A stretch of 64,000 nucleotides of DNA from Anaeromyxobacter paludicola (GCF_023169965.1 NZ_AP025592.1:744001-808000), one strand, 5' to 3'. Counted from the stretch's first letter, positions 47,498-55,596 are shown. The notes: generated from the sequence alone by a model not told the origin. Made by a program: numbers and translations.

Positions 47498-47768
47498 CGG
47501 GCGCCGCGGGGCGGCCGGAGCCCGGGCGCGGCGGCGACGAGTACCGGGAACGGGGCGTGGTGGAGGCGGAGCGTTGTGGAGCGCACCGTGGTGCCGATGT
47601 TGCGTTTTTGCCTGGCCCCGCGTGGGACGCCGAGACCCCGCTCGGTGATGGAGTCGGGCAACTCGACTCACCCGCACCACGCATCAGGGCGTCAGGCTCG
47701 CGACGTAGCCTCGGAGCCCTTGAGCGTCTTGAACGGCGTGTCGACGACGGTGGCGTTGCCCCACGGCG

Positions 47769-48770
47769 TCAGTGCGACGTCAGGCGGCTGCGGGCCTGCT
47801 CCGGCGTGGCTCCGGTCCACGCATGGAACGCGCGGTAGAAGGAGTTGGGGTCCTCGAACCCGAGCAGGAAGGAGATCTCCGCCGCGGTGAGGGCGGTCTT
47901 CCCGAGGTAGTGACGCGCCAGCTCCGCCCGGGTCTCGGCGAGCACCGTCGCGAAGGAGGTCTGCTCGTCGTGGAGGCGACGCTGCAGGGTGCGGCTGCTG
48001 GCGCCGAGCCTCGCCGAAACCGCCTCGATCGACGCCGCGCCGCCCGGGAGCAGCTCCAGGAGCGAGGCCCGAACGCGCTCGGCGGTCGAGGCGCGGGCGT
48101 CGAGTTCGGCGAGCCGGCGCTTTAGCTCCGGCTCGAACGACCGCCACATCGCCTCGTTGGAGGTGAGGAAGGGGCGCCTGGAGTCGGCGGCCGCGAAGGT
48201 CAGCGCGGCGCGGCGGCCGCGGCGGGGTGCGACGCCGAACCAGGAGGTATAGGCGTTCGCTGGCTCCAGGCGGACGGGCGCCTCCACCGCCAGGGGTTGC
48301 ACTCGTGATCGCGTGCCGAGTCGAGCCAGCGCCACGAAGAACACCAGCTCGGTGGCGACGAGCAGCGCGGGAGGGGCCTCGAGCGCGTCGAGCCACGACA
48401 GGACGAGCGTCGTCGTGTCACGGCGAGCCTGCACGTCGAGCCGCATCGGGCACGTCAGGACCTTGTAGAGGGCGATCCGGCCGAGCGCCGTGTCGAGGTC
48501 CGGGCTGCAGAGCGCCGCGAAGAGCGGGGGGTCGAACGACTCCGCCTTGATGGTCGCGCCGATCCGGAGGGGCAGGGTGGGGTCGGAGACCTCCTCCTCG
48601 AACCCCCGCCAGAGGCGGAAGTACTCCGGCTGCGTGAGCGTGACCCGCTCGCGCGAGAGGAGGTCCCCCGGCAGCGATGCCCGGCGGAGGACATCTGCCG
48701 CAGAGACCCCCAGATCCGCCAGGACAACCCGCCACGACTGATCGAACGTGTACGTGCCGATGGTCGTCAT
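47769..48770 (-). CDS. AraC-family regulator with arabinose-binding-like N-domain
   Basis: 333 aa. N-terminal half (ADVLRRASLPGDLLSRERVTLTQPEYFRLWRGFEEE) matches the AraC ligand-domain type of OruR/ArgR-like regulators; the C-terminal AraC HTH pair is RLGASSRTLQRRLHDEQTSFATVLAETRAELARHYL and EISFLLGFEDPNSFYRAFHAWTGATPEQARSRL. Shares a four-base overlap with the membrane-protein gene upstream and follows the dehydrogenase, so it probably controls that set. Confidence 0.92.
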   Translation of the reverse strand: MTTIGTYTFDQSWRVVLADLGVSAADVLRRASLPGDLLSRERVTLTQPEYFRLWRGFEEEVSDPTLPLRIGATIKAESFDPPLFAALCSPDLDTALGRIALYKVLTCPMRLDVQARRDTTTLVLSWLDALEAPPALLVATELVFFVALARLGTRSRVQPLAVEAPVRLEPANAYTSWFGVAPRRGRRAALTFAAADSRRPFLTSNEAMWRSFEPELKRRLAELDARASTAERVRASLLELLPGGAASIEAVSARLGASSRTLQRRLHDEQTSFATVLAETRAELARHYLGKTALTAAEISFLLGFEDPNSFYRAFHAWTGATPEQARSRLTSH

Positions 48771-49333
48771 CGGGCTCCTCCGCGATGCTGCGTGCGGGAT
48801 CCCGGAGCCTCGTGCGTGGGTTCCGCCGGAGGGCCGCCGGGGAGCGCCTCGAGGATCGCCGAGTGGTAGATGCCCGCGCGCTCCTTGGAGAACCCGTCGA
48901 CGATGAAGCCGAAGAGGCCGAAGACCACCAGCGCGATCCCTGCGGCGCGTGCGCGCGCGTCGAGCGTGAGCCAGAACAATCCAGCTGCCACCGCGAAGCA
49001 GATGGGCGCGAGGACGTTCGTGATCCGGTACATGTACTGGAATCCTTCGACCCGCTTCTGCTCGGCCCGGACGAAGGCTGCTGGATCCTCGCGGTAGGCC
49101 TGCTCGTACGCCGGGATGCGGGTGCGGTTCGTTGCGTAACCAGACACGCCGATGGCGACGAAGAAGAGCCCGAGCACCACGAGCGGGACGAGCATCGCCT
49201 TGGCGAGCGGCGTCGAGCCGAGTCGCCCGAAGGCGACCCCGATCACGGCCACCGTGAGCCCGGCTGCAGCGATGAGAGTCATCTCCAGGATCTCACCGCG
49301 CGCCCACTGAACGGAATGACGGACGAAGTCCAT
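48767..49333 (-). CDS. Four-helix membrane protein of unknown function
   Basis: 188 aa. Membrane segments EMTLIAAAGLTVAVIGVAFG, AMLVPLVVLGLFFVAIGVSGY, APICFAVAAGLFWLTL and AAGIALVVFGLFGFIVDGF, with a soluble helical loop between the second and third. No family recognised. Sits between SDR and AraC genes and is coupled to the latter by ATGA. Confidence 0.75.
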   Translation of the reverse strand: MDFVRHSVQWARGEILEMTLIAAAGLTVAVIGVAFGRLGSTPLAKAMLVPLVVLGLFFVAIGVSGYATNRTRIPAYEQAYREDPAAFVRAEQKRVEGFQYMYRITNVLAPICFAVAAGLFWLTLDARARAAGIALVVFGLFGFIVDGFSKERAGIYHSAILEALPGGPPAEPTHEAPGSRTQHRGGAR

Positions 49334-49355
49334 GACGGCCTCGACACCCGGAGGG

Positions 49356-50150
49356 CTACACCTTCTGCATCTCGTGGATCTGGCGCATGAGCAGCTTCTT
49401 CGGCGTGAACGGGACGAGCGAGAGCATCAGCCTCTGGGCGAAGGTCATTCCGGCGACGACGTCCATCTTGCCCTCGAGCATCCCCTCGTAGCCCGCCTTG
49501 GCGACGTCCGCGGCACTCGCCATCTTCGCGAAGAGGGGCGTCTTGTCCATGTCGGCGACGCGGGCGAACTCGGTCTCGGTGGCGCCGGGCAGGAGCGCCG
49601 TGACGGTGATGCCCGTATCGCGGAGCTCCTCGGAGATCGCGTTGCTGAACGATGTCACGTAGGCCTTCGTGGCGTAGTACACGGCCTGAAGCGGGCCGGG
49701 CATCAGGCACGCCGTCGAGGAGACGTTGAGGACCTTCCCGCTGTTGCGCGCCACGAAGTCGGGGAGGAAGAAGCGGGTCAGCGCCGTCAGGGCGACGACG
49801 TTGAGGTCGATCATCGAGAGGTCGTCCTCCCAGCGCCGCTCGTGAAACGCGCCGCGCCCACCGAAGCCGGCGTTGTTGATGAGGTAGTCCACCTCGATCC
49901 CAGCGGCCTTCACCGCGTCGTAGAGCTCTCTCGCGGCGGAAGGCCGGGTCAGATCCTTCGCGATGACGATCACGCGGCAGGAATGCGCCTTCCTCAGTTC
50001 GGCGGCGAGCTCGGCGAGCTTCTGCTCGCTGCGAGCCACCACGACCAGGTCGCCGCCGCGCGCGGCGTGAAGGTGCGCCAGCTCCTTTCCGATGCCGGAG
50101 GACGCGCCGGTGATCAGGGCGACCTTCGGCTTGTTCTCGTTGCTTGCCAT
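49356..50150 (-). CDS. Short-chain dehydrogenase/reductase
   Basis: 264 aa classical SDR. Cofactor motif TGASSGIG (residues 14-21), NNAG, and catalytic Ser plus YYATK (Tyr-x-x-x-Lys). ARSEQKL after beta-2 (Arg rather than Asp) favours NADPH. Unknown substrate. First gene of a probable operon with the membrane protein and AraC regulator. Confidence 0.92.
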   Translation of the reverse strand: MASNENKPKVALITGASSGIGKELAHLHAARGGDLVVVARSEQKLAELAAELRKAHSCRVIVIAKDLTRPSAARELYDAVKAAGIEVDYLINNAGFGGRGAFHERRWEDDLSMIDLNVVALTALTRFFLPDFVARNSGKVLNVSSTACLMPGPLQAVYYATKAYVTSFSNAISEELRDTGITVTALLPGATETEFARVADMDKTPLFAKMASAADVAKAGYEGMLEGKMDVVAGMTFAQRLMLSLVPFTPKKLLMRQIHEMQKV

Positions 50151-50264
50151 GGTTCTCTCTCCTGTGGGCGGTGGCCGTCCCGACGGCTCGCTGTCCGGGC
50201 GGCGAAACGCGAGGTCGTCGCGTCACGCAGCAAGACTAGGGTATTGGGCCGCGCCGTGGCTCCG

Positions 50265-50299
50265 ACGGAACGCGCCAAGTCACCAACGGATCGCGCCAA
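50265..50299. promoter_or_regulatory. Two direct repeats upstream of the SDR operon
   Basis: ACGGAACGCGCCAA at 50265-50278 and ACGGATCGCGCCAA at 50286-50299: one mismatch, 21 bp apart, i.e. two helical turns. A partial third copy (ACGGAACGC) lies at 50321-50329. Direct repeats at this spacing fit an AraC-family activator, such as the one encoded in the operon. Confidence 0.45.
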
Positions 50300-50350
50300 T
50301 GTCGGGCTGGGTGGTGAGCGACGGAACGCAACGGCCCCGAAGGCGTCCGG

Positions 50351-50378
50351 GAGTCCGATAATATGGATTTACTACCGC
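50351..50378 (+). repeat. attL: hybrid dif site
   Basis: Shares the 19-bp core GAGTCCGATAATATGGATT (50351-50369) with the right end. The right arm here, TTTACTACCGC, departs from the usual XerD arm, so this arm is virus-derived. The left arm is chromosomal. Confidence 0.75.
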
Positions 50379-50421
50379 AAATACGGGCTTGTAGGCAAGC
50401 CCTCCCCTGCTGGACAGCTAC

Positions 50422-50574
50422 GCCGCTGCGAGACGGCATCGCACACCCCAAAAAGCAAGGCCCCTGCTCCGAGCTCGCAGACTCGGTGGAGGGGCCCTGC
50501 AGGCTTCGGAGGACGTGTCCGCGTCCGCCCTCAGCCATGCTTCGGATCTTGTAACCCTGGCCGCTGCGAGACGG
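50422..50574. repeat. 15-bp direct repeat pair at the provirus left end
   Basis: GCCGCTGCGAGACGG occurs at 50422-50436 and exactly again at 50560-50574, flanking the terminator hairpin. Exact repeats this long are unlikely by chance in 300 bp; possible Rep-binding iterons. Confidence 0.6.
50450..50500 (-). terminator. Intrinsic terminator of the viral structural operon
   Basis: On the minus strand a 46-nt hairpin (GCA/TGC, GGCCCCT/AGGGGCC and CCGAG/CTCGG paired segments) is followed at once by TTTTT. It lies 177 bp past the last structural gene and points the right way to end that transcript. Confidence 0.7.
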
Positions 50575-50598
50575 TAGGGGGTGAGGCGGGGCGCTTCT

Positions 50599-50648
50599 TT
50601 CGGGCCGGACAGCCCGAACTCCGCGGACAATATTCGGGCCGCCCGAAT
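50599..50648. promoter_or_regulatory. Two related inverted repeats
   Basis: TTCGGGC and GCCCGAA with a 6-bp gap (50599-50618), then the near-perfect palindrome ATTCGGGCCGCCCGAAT (50632-50648). The same half-site twice suggests binding sites for a dimeric protein or paired cruciforms in the viral 3' region. Confidence 0.5.
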
Positions 50649-50676
50649 TGGTCAAGCTCATTGCCGAGCCCCCTGT

Positions 50677-51072
50677 TCAGAGCGGCCGGTAGGAGGTCGC
50701 GGCGGCCTTGTCCGGCGGCGCGCCGATCGAGAACATCCTGATACCGCCCGTGAACCGGGCGACGTCCTGAGCGATGCCGGTCCCGAAGTCCTTGCCGGTG
50801 GTCGGGCCGGTCGCGGGGGCCGCCGGCGTCTGCGCCGTCTGCATCGGGAGGCGCACGCCGATGTCGGAGCCGCCGTTGGAGGCGATCGCCCCCAGCAGGC
50901 CTGGCGCCGCGCTCGAGGCGACGCCGCCGGCGAGCTCGAGGAGCTGCCCGGCGCCGGAGCTGAGCGCGGAGCTCGTGCTCGAGGTGGCCGCGGCCGGCGC
51001 GGTGCGCTGGGCGGCGCGCTTCTTCCCGAACCACCAGGTCATGCCGACGACGGCGAGCGGAAGGACGAACAC
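50677..51072 (-). CDS. Viral small membrane protein (last structural gene)
   Basis: 131 aa. N-terminal membrane segment MFVLPLAVVGMTWWFGKK, then a basic step (KKRAAQR), an Ala/Ser-rich region and a C-terminal part with RMFSIGAPPDKAAATSYRPL. No family recognised. A one-helix protein of this kind fits an internal-membrane component or lysis/entry protein of the virion. The gene is followed only by untranslated DNA and the terminator. Confidence 0.6.
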   Translation of the reverse strand: MFVLPLAVVGMTWWFGKKRAAQRTAPAAATSSTSSALSSGAGQLLELAGGVASSAAPGLLGAIASNGGSDIGVRLPMQTAQTPAAPATGPTTGKDFGTGIAQDVARFTGGIRMFSIGAPPDKAAATSYRPL

Positions 51073-51081
51073 GGGGGCACC

Positions 51082-51645
51082 TCAGTTCGCGACGAAGAGG
51101 ACGAGGGCGCCGAGCGCCAGGAGGGCCAGGATCGCCGTGCCGGAGACCTGGGGCTGCTCCTGGACGGCGACGGTGGTGGTGGGAGCGTCGGTGGCGCCGG
51201 TGACGATGCCGGCGGCCTTCCCCGCGGCGCTGACGACGCCGCCGAGCTGGGCGGCGGTCTGCAGCGCGCCGCCGATGCCGCCGGCGGCGCCCGCGCCGGC
51301 GCTGGCCACGCCGCCGATGGAGCTCAGCACGCCGGCGGCGCTCACCGTGCCGTCGGCCGCGACGGTGCCGGTGGCGATGACGGGGATCGCCTCCGGCACG
51401 GCGCTGGCGGGCACGAGCGCGGCCTCGGGGATGGCGGCGAGCTCGGGCACGGAGTCGATGGCGGCGATCGCGCCCTCGCCGGCCGCGCCCGCGGCGGCGC
51501 CTCCGGCGAGGGTGCCGACAGCGATCGGCCCGCCGAGCATCACCGCGGTGACGCCGACGACCTTCAGGTAGTCGCCGAAGTCCGCGTAGGTGGGCGAGTC
51601 GAGCTCCGGTCGCATCAGCCCGGCGCCGCCGTCGAGCTTGTTCAT
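51082..51645 (-). CDS. Viral Gly/Ala-rich membrane protein
   Basis: 187 aa. Soluble start, then a hydrophobic Gly/Ala-rich stretch (VVGVTAVMLGGPIAVGTLAGGAAAGAAGEG), more Gly/Ala segments (SSIGGVASAGAGAAGGIGGALQ) and a clear C-terminal helix ILALLALGALVLFV. No family recognised. Composition and position match structural membrane proteins of tailless viruses. Confidence 0.6.
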   Translation of the reverse strand: MNKLDGGAGLMRPELDSPTYADFGDYLKVVGVTAVMLGGPIAVGTLAGGAAAGAAGEGAIAAIDSVPELAAIPEAALVPASAVPEAIPVIATGTVAADGTVSAAGVLSSIGGVASAGAGAAGGIGGALQTAAQLGGVVSAAGKAAGIVTGATDAPTTTVAVQEQPQVSGTAILALLALGALVLFVAN

Positions 51646-51654
51646 GACGAGCTC

Positions 51655-51930
51655 CTAGCCGCGGCCGAGCATGTAGCCGACGAGGAACGGCGTCCCGAGG
51701 ACGACGAGCACGGCGCCGATGAGCGGCAGCGGCGAGTACTCCGCCGGCGGCTCGCCCCAGGGGGACGAGGTCTGGTCGCCGAGCGGGGTCCGCACCGTGA
51801 TCTTGGGCGCGGCGAACCGCATGATGAGGTCGGCCAGCGGGCTCCCGGGCGTGCTGGCCGAGCTCGGGTCCACCACGATGGGCGGGAGGATCCGGCTGTC
51901 GATCTCGAGGGTGAGCAGGCCGTCGGACAT
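51655..51930 (-). CDS. Viral protein with C-terminal membrane helix
   Basis: 91 aa. Soluble N-terminal part (LTLEIDSRILPPIVVDPSS...) and a C-terminal anchor LPLIGAVLVVLGTPFLVGYMLG. Two bases separate it from the next small gene. Possibly a capsid-to-membrane linker, with the soluble part reaching the shell (inference). Confidence 0.6.
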   Translation of the reverse strand: MSDGLLTLEIDSRILPPIVVDPSSASTPGSPLADLIMRFAAPKITVRTPLGDQTSSPWGEPPAEYSPLPLIGAVLVVLGTPFLVGYMLGRG

Positions 51931-51932
51931 GG

Positions 51933-52142
51933 CTACCGCACCTGGTACGGCGGGGTCGTGGTGATCACGTTCTGCGGCTGCGCGCCGGCGGTGCCGCCGG
52001 AGATCACGCCGCCGCCGGCGAGGATGGGGGCGAGGATCGCGGCGGCCTTGTAGGCGAGGGTCCAGGGGGCGGCGAAGGCCAGAACGCCAGAGCAGACGAG
52101 GCCGATGCCGAAGGCGAGCTTCTTGAACAGGTCGGAGTTCAT
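51933..52142 (-). CDS. Viral two-helix membrane protein
   Basis: 69 aa. Two hydrophobic stretches, LAFGIGLVCSGVLAFAAPWTLAY and AAAILAPILAGGGVISGG, then a polar tail. Holin-like in size and layout, which would fit the transglycosylase encoded upstream, but no holin family was recognised. Confidence 0.55.
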   Translation of the reverse strand: MNSDLFKKLAFGIGLVCSGVLAFAAPWTLAYKAAAILAPILAGGGVISGGTAGAQPQNVITTTPPYQVR

Positions 52143-52160
52143 GCGGTGCTCCTTGGGGGA

Positions 52161-52343
52161 CTACGGGTCGGTCATGAGCCGCTCGGCGAGCTGCGCGCCG
52201 GGGCAGGTCTTGCGGTGAAGCTCGAGCTGCTTGCGGACGAGGGAGGCGCGGACCTGCTTGCCGAGGAAGGCGCCCAGGAAGGCGCCAACGAGTGGACCCC
52301 AGCGCGGCGCGGACTCGGAGAGGGCGATGAGGAAGGCCGGCAT
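52161..52343 (-). CDS. Viral 60-aa small protein
   Basis: 60 aa, too short to stand out alone, but supported by an ATGA overlap with the spike gene stop. Hydrophobic N-terminal half (PLVGAFLGAFLG) and a basic C-terminal half (KQVRASLVRKQLELHRKTC). Function unknown. Confidence 0.55.
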   Translation of the reverse strand: MPAFLIALSESAPRWGPLVGAFLGAFLGKQVRASLVRKQLELHRKTCPGAQLAERLMTDP

Positions 52344-54010
52344 CAGTACCCCGCGGAGTTGGTCAGGCCGAGGCTGAGGGCGGTGAGGTCGTAGTCGGCC
52401 TCGTAGTCGGCTCCGGCGGAGAGAGCCCAGTCCGCGGAGCCGTTGGCGGTGCGGGTGTCGCCGCTGCGGACCTGGCCGGCGAAGGTGGGCGCGGTGGTCG
52501 TGCTGTGCGTGTCCTGGCTCGAGGCGGTCACGTAGGCCGAGACCGAGGAGTAGTAGGTGCCGTTCCAGGTCACCGCGAGGGTGTTGGCCGAGAAGGCGTT
52601 GTAGTCGGAGGAGAGGGTGGTGCCAGCGGCGGCCTGGATGGCGTCGCGGCCGCCCGAGAAGATGTTGTTCTTGACGGTGAGCGAGCCCGTGTCGGTCTTG
52701 ATCGCGACGAAGGGGAAGCCCGTCGTGTCCACCCAGACGAAGGTGCAGCGCTGGACGTCCACGGTGCCGTTGGCCCAGACGAGCGCGCCGCTCGCCGTTC
52801 GGGCGATGATCCGAACGCCGCGCATCACCAGCGTGGTCGAGGCGGACGGGTTGACGGCGCGGTTCATCAGCGTGCCGTCGGCGGCGTAGGTGTAGCCGTT
52901 GAGGACGCCGCCGATGATCCACACTTTGTCGGCGCCGGAGGTGATGCCCTGGGTGCAGCGGTACGTCTTGCACCGGAGGTAGAGCACGCGGGCCGCGTTG
53001 ATGCCCGAGAAGCCGCCGGAGAGCCCGATCGCCTCGCAGTCCTCGAAGACCATTCGGGCGTGCTTGTAGGAGCCGCCGGAGGTGTGGAAGTAGAAGCCGA
53101 GCGTGCCGCTGGGGGTGGAGGCGATCGCCTTGCAGCGGCGGTAGACCGCCCCTCCGTCGCCGTAGTCGGAGTACGTGACGAACATCGTCGCGGCGCCGGC
53201 GCTCGCGTAGCCCTCGTTCTTCCAGGCGATGCAGTCCTCGGCCGTGCCGGCGTTCCAGAAATTGTGGACCGTCCCGTCTTCGGCGACGCAGTCGCGCGCC
53301 GTGCCGTAGTTGAGCAGGGAGCCGTTGTTGTGCCCCTGGCGCCGGGTGTGGACGCTGACTTCCGTCCCGCCGATCGCCCCCGAGAGGCCGAAGTTGCGCC
53401 GGCTGATCTCGTAGAGGTGCCCGTCGCTTGGAACGGCCGTGCTCCCCACGGCGTTGACATACACGGTGTCGGTGCCGGTGCCGCTGACCACCGCATAGAA
53501 GCTGCCGGGCGTGGCGTCGCAGTTGGCGATGCTCGTGGCGCGCACGAGGCGGGCGCCGTCCTCCCAGACGCTGATCTTCGTCTTGGCGGAGTCGGCGAGC
53601 GAGCTCGTCCAGGTGACCTGGTAGACGTTGGTGTAGCCGCCGGTCTTGGTGAACCCGGCGTTTGCCGCGACGTCCGCTCCGTCGAGCACCGGGCGGGCTC
53701 CCTGGCCGAAGGCTGCCACGCTGGTGCCGATCGGCAGGCTGGAGAGCTCCTCGCGCCAGTAGCCGCCGCGCGCCAGGTAGACGGTTCCGCCGACGGAGAG
53801 GGGCTTGGCCTTCACCGCGGCGATCGTGGCGAGCGCGGTGGAGGGCTTCAGGCCGTCGTTACTGTCGGAGCCGTTGACCGAGTCCACGTAGAACGCGGTG
53901 GGGGCGTAGAGGGTGAAGACCTTGGGCTGCGACGCGGGCCGGAACTGCGCCAGCGCCAGGCCGGGCAGGAGAACGGCGAGCAGGGGCAGGAAGCGGCGGA
54001 GCGAGTGCAT
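52343..54010 (-). CDS. Secreted beta-helix protein, candidate receptor-binding spike
   Basis: 555 aa from ATG 54010, one base overlapping the previous stop. Signal peptide residues 1-22 (RRFLPLLAVLLPGLALAQ). Then FYVDSVNGSDSNDGLKPSTALATIAAVKA, the standard opening of right-handed beta-helix (pectate-lyase-like) surface proteins, followed by about 16 repetitive rungs such as YRRCKAIASTPSGTLGFYFHTSGGSYKHARMVFEDCEAIG. Beta-helices are common in phage tailspikes that bind or cut polysaccharide. The signal peptide is odd for a virion protein made in the cytoplasm, so it may pass the envelope before assembly or modify the host surface. Confidence 0.65.
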   Translation of the reverse strand: MHSLRRFLPLLAVLLPGLALAQFRPASQPKVFTLYAPTAFYVDSVNGSDSNDGLKPSTALATIAAVKAKPLSVGGTVYLARGGYWREELSSLPIGTSVAAFGQGARPVLDGADVAANAGFTKTGGYTNVYQVTWTSSLADSAKTKISVWEDGARLVRATSIANCDATPGSFYAVVSGTGTDTVYVNAVGSTAVPSDGHLYEISRRNFGLSGAIGGTEVSVHTRRQGHNNGSLLNYGTARDCVAEDGTVHNFWNAGTAEDCIAWKNEGYASAGAATMFVTYSDYGDGGAVYRRCKAIASTPSGTLGFYFHTSGGSYKHARMVFEDCEAIGLSGGFSGINAARVLYLRCKTYRCTQGITSGADKVWIIGGVLNGYTYAADGTLMNRAVNPSASTTLVMRGVRIIARTASGALVWANGTVDVQRCTFVWVDTTGFPFVAIKTDTGSLTVKNNIFSGGRDAIQAAAGTTLSSDYNAFSANTLAVTWNGTYYSSVSAYVTASSQDTHSTTTAPTFAGQVRSGDTRTANGSADWALSAGADYEADYDLTALSLGLTNSAGY

Positions 54011-54897
54011 TACCGGCCCTCCACGTGGATGCCGATTTGGGTCACGCCCGTGCCGGCGCGAGAGGGCAGGGTGAATCCGAGGACGTCGGCGCCGACGGGG
54101 ACGTCGAGATCGAACACGAGGCTGGTTTGGGAGACCGCCAGGTCGGAGGCGCCGCCCGGCACCCAGAGCGACTGCTGCGCCGGGTCGGAGAGGCGGGGGT
54201 CGTCCACGTCGAAGCCGTTGGTGTACGTGACCAGGCCGATGGGGTTCACGTACACCTGGAAGTACGGGAGCAGCTTCCAGAGCCGGATCGTGGCGGCGAG
54301 GTCGGCCGGTCGGAGCATTGCCGCCGGGTCGGCCGCGGCGCCCGAGCTCGGCACGACGGTGACGCGGAGCGATTTCAGGCCGCTCGTGACGACGGCCACC
54401 GGCGGGTTGCCGGCGTTCGGGTCGGCGGCGGTGAGGGTGGCGCAGCCCAGCAGCTCCTGCACGCGGGCGCGGCCGGCGCGCTGCGGGTCGAAGGTCGGCC
54501 GGAAGCCGAGCTCGGTCCCGACGAGGAAGCCGACGTAGCCGAGCTGGGGGCCCGCGGCGTCGCCGAACCGAGCCCAGAGGCCGACGGGGTTCCAGGCCTG
54601 GAAGCTTGAGCAGCCCTGGGGCACCGGGAGCGTCTCGCCGGGGCGGAGCAGCACCGGGTTGCCGGAGCCGTTCGGATCGACGGCCATCACCACGCCGGGC
54701 GTCGTGTACTCGGGGTCGAGGGTGATGGAGTACACCGCGCCGCCGCAGTCCACGCGGACGCCGGGCGCCTGGCGCACGGCCGGAACGGCGGCGGTGCCCC
54801 AGGCGGCGTAGCTCGTCTTCCCTCGCTTGAGGCTGGGGTCGTCGGGCAGGAAGACGCGGCGGAAGGTGGGGGGCGCGTTCTGGCGGATCTCGGGCAT
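54010..54897 (-). CDS. Viral structural protein of unknown class (possible penton/minor capsid)
   Basis: 295 aa, soluble, strongly beta-like: RVDCGGAVYSITLDPEYTTPGVVMAVDPNGSGNPVLLRPGETLPVP and the C-terminal SLVFDLDVPVGADVLGFTLPSRAGTGVTQIGIHVEG. No signal peptide or membrane helix. Lies between transglycosylase and spike. The size and fold type would suit a vertex (penton) jelly-roll protein holding the spike; only structure comparison could show this. Confidence 0.45.
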   Translation of the reverse strand: MPEIRQNAPPTFRRVFLPDDPSLKRGKTSYAAWGTAAVPAVRQAPGVRVDCGGAVYSITLDPEYTTPGVVMAVDPNGSGNPVLLRPGETLPVPQGCSSFQAWNPVGLWARFGDAAGPQLGYVGFLVGTELGFRPTFDPQRAGRARVQELLGCATLTAADPNAGNPPVAVVTSGLKSLRVTVVPSSGAAADPAAMLRPADLAATIRLWKLLPYFQVYVNPIGLVTYTNGFDVDDPRLSDPAQQSLWVPGGASDLAVSQTSLVFDLDVPVGADVLGFTLPSRAGTGVTQIGIHVEGR

Positions 54898-54900
54898 GGC

Positions 54901-55488
54901 TCAGCTCTCGGCGTCCTGGCTGTCGGGGTACATGGCGGCTTCGGTGGCGAGCGCCTTGTCTTGGTAGATGGAGGCCGCCGGCCCGCCGCCGTTGTACCGG
55001 CGGACGGCGTCGTACATGTCGCCGCCGGCGGCGTTGAGCTTTGCGCGCCACACGACGGCCGCGGCGTGGATGCAGAAGCTGAGGTCGGTCGCCATGGCGG
55101 CGTAGGCGGCGCGCTCCTGCGCCGCGGTGGCGCCGGCCGGCGGCGCCCAGAGCTTCAGGTCCTTGGCGGTTCCGCGGCTGACCTGGATCGGGCCGACGGA
55201 GGGGCCGACGGCCGCGTTCATGTCACCGACGGCGACGGGGTTGCCGTGCGACTCCACCCAGATCTGGCTCATGAGGAGCCGGGCGATCTCGACCTGGGTG
55301 GCGGTGTCGTAGTCCCAGAAGACGCGGAGCACTTCGCGGCACACGAGCTCGCGGAAGGGCTCCAGCTCGGGGTGGACGCTCTGGGCGGTGGACTCGTAGA
55401 TGTCCTTCACCTTCTTGCCTCCCCAGAGGATCGCCGCGAGCAGGGCGCCGCCGGCGAGCCACCAGACCCAGCGGTCAGCGCCCTTCAT
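54901..55488 (-). CDS. Membrane-anchored lytic transglycosylase
   Basis: 195 aa. N-terminal helix WVWWLAGGALLAAILWGG, then an SLT (Slt/goose-lysozyme-like) domain with catalytic Glu79 in SQIWVESHGNPVAVGD, VGPIQVSRGTAKDL and the late VRRYNGGG. Role: cuts peptidoglycan during DNA entry or exit. A virion- or membrane-bound transglycosylase occurs in PRD1-like and other membrane viruses. Four bases separate it from the next viral gene downstream. Confidence 0.75.
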   Translation of the reverse strand: MKGADRWVWWLAGGALLAAILWGGKKVKDIYESTAQSVHPELEPFRELVCREVLRVFWDYDTATQVEIARLLMSQIWVESHGNPVAVGDMNAAVGPSVGPIQVSRGTAKDLKLWAPPAGATAAQERAAYAAMATDLSFCIHAAAVVWRAKLNAAGGDMYDAVRRYNGGGPAASIYQDKALATEAAMYPDSQDAES

Positions 55489-55497
55489 CGCCGGCTC

Positions 55498-55596
55498 CTA
55501 CGCCGACTTCTTCATGAAGCCGTAGACGGTGAGGCCGAGGGTGAGCGCGGCCGCCGCGAACACGATCATGCCGCCGTACTTGCCGAAGGGGATCAT
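55498..55596 (-). CDS. Viral 32-aa single-helix protein
   Basis: 32 aa, below the size of most gene callers. GAGTGTCCC precedes ATG 55596. MIVFAAAALTLGLTVYGF is a full-length membrane helix ended by FMKKSA. One-helix miniproteins are abundant in the internal membranes of tailless viruses. No family. Confidence 0.6.
   Translation of the reverse strand: MIPFGKYGGMIVFAAAALTLGLTVYGFMKKSA

Larger units (their letters stand above)
50379..50676. other. Non-coding left end of the provirus with structured DNA
   Basis: No convincing gene in about 300 bp. It holds: a perfect hairpin GGGCTTG-TAGG-CAAGCCC (50385-50402) carrying CTTG, a motif often seen at rolling-circle nick sites; a 15-bp direct repeat (50422-50436 and 50560-50574); the late terminator (50450-50500); and two strong inverted repeats (50599-50648). 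Candidate origin or packaging region. Confidence 0.5.

Noticed and set aside
47692-47768. Short minus-strand coding-like tail after the AraC gene (PWGNATVVDTPFKTLKG)
   Set aside because: High third-codon GC hints at a gene remnant, but only about 28 codons are seen, with no start or family match.
50363-50554. 63-aa plus-strand open frame beginning inside the attL core
   Set aside because: Its ATG is part of the dif core, it has no ribosome site, runs opposite to all viral genes and crosses the terminator hairpin.
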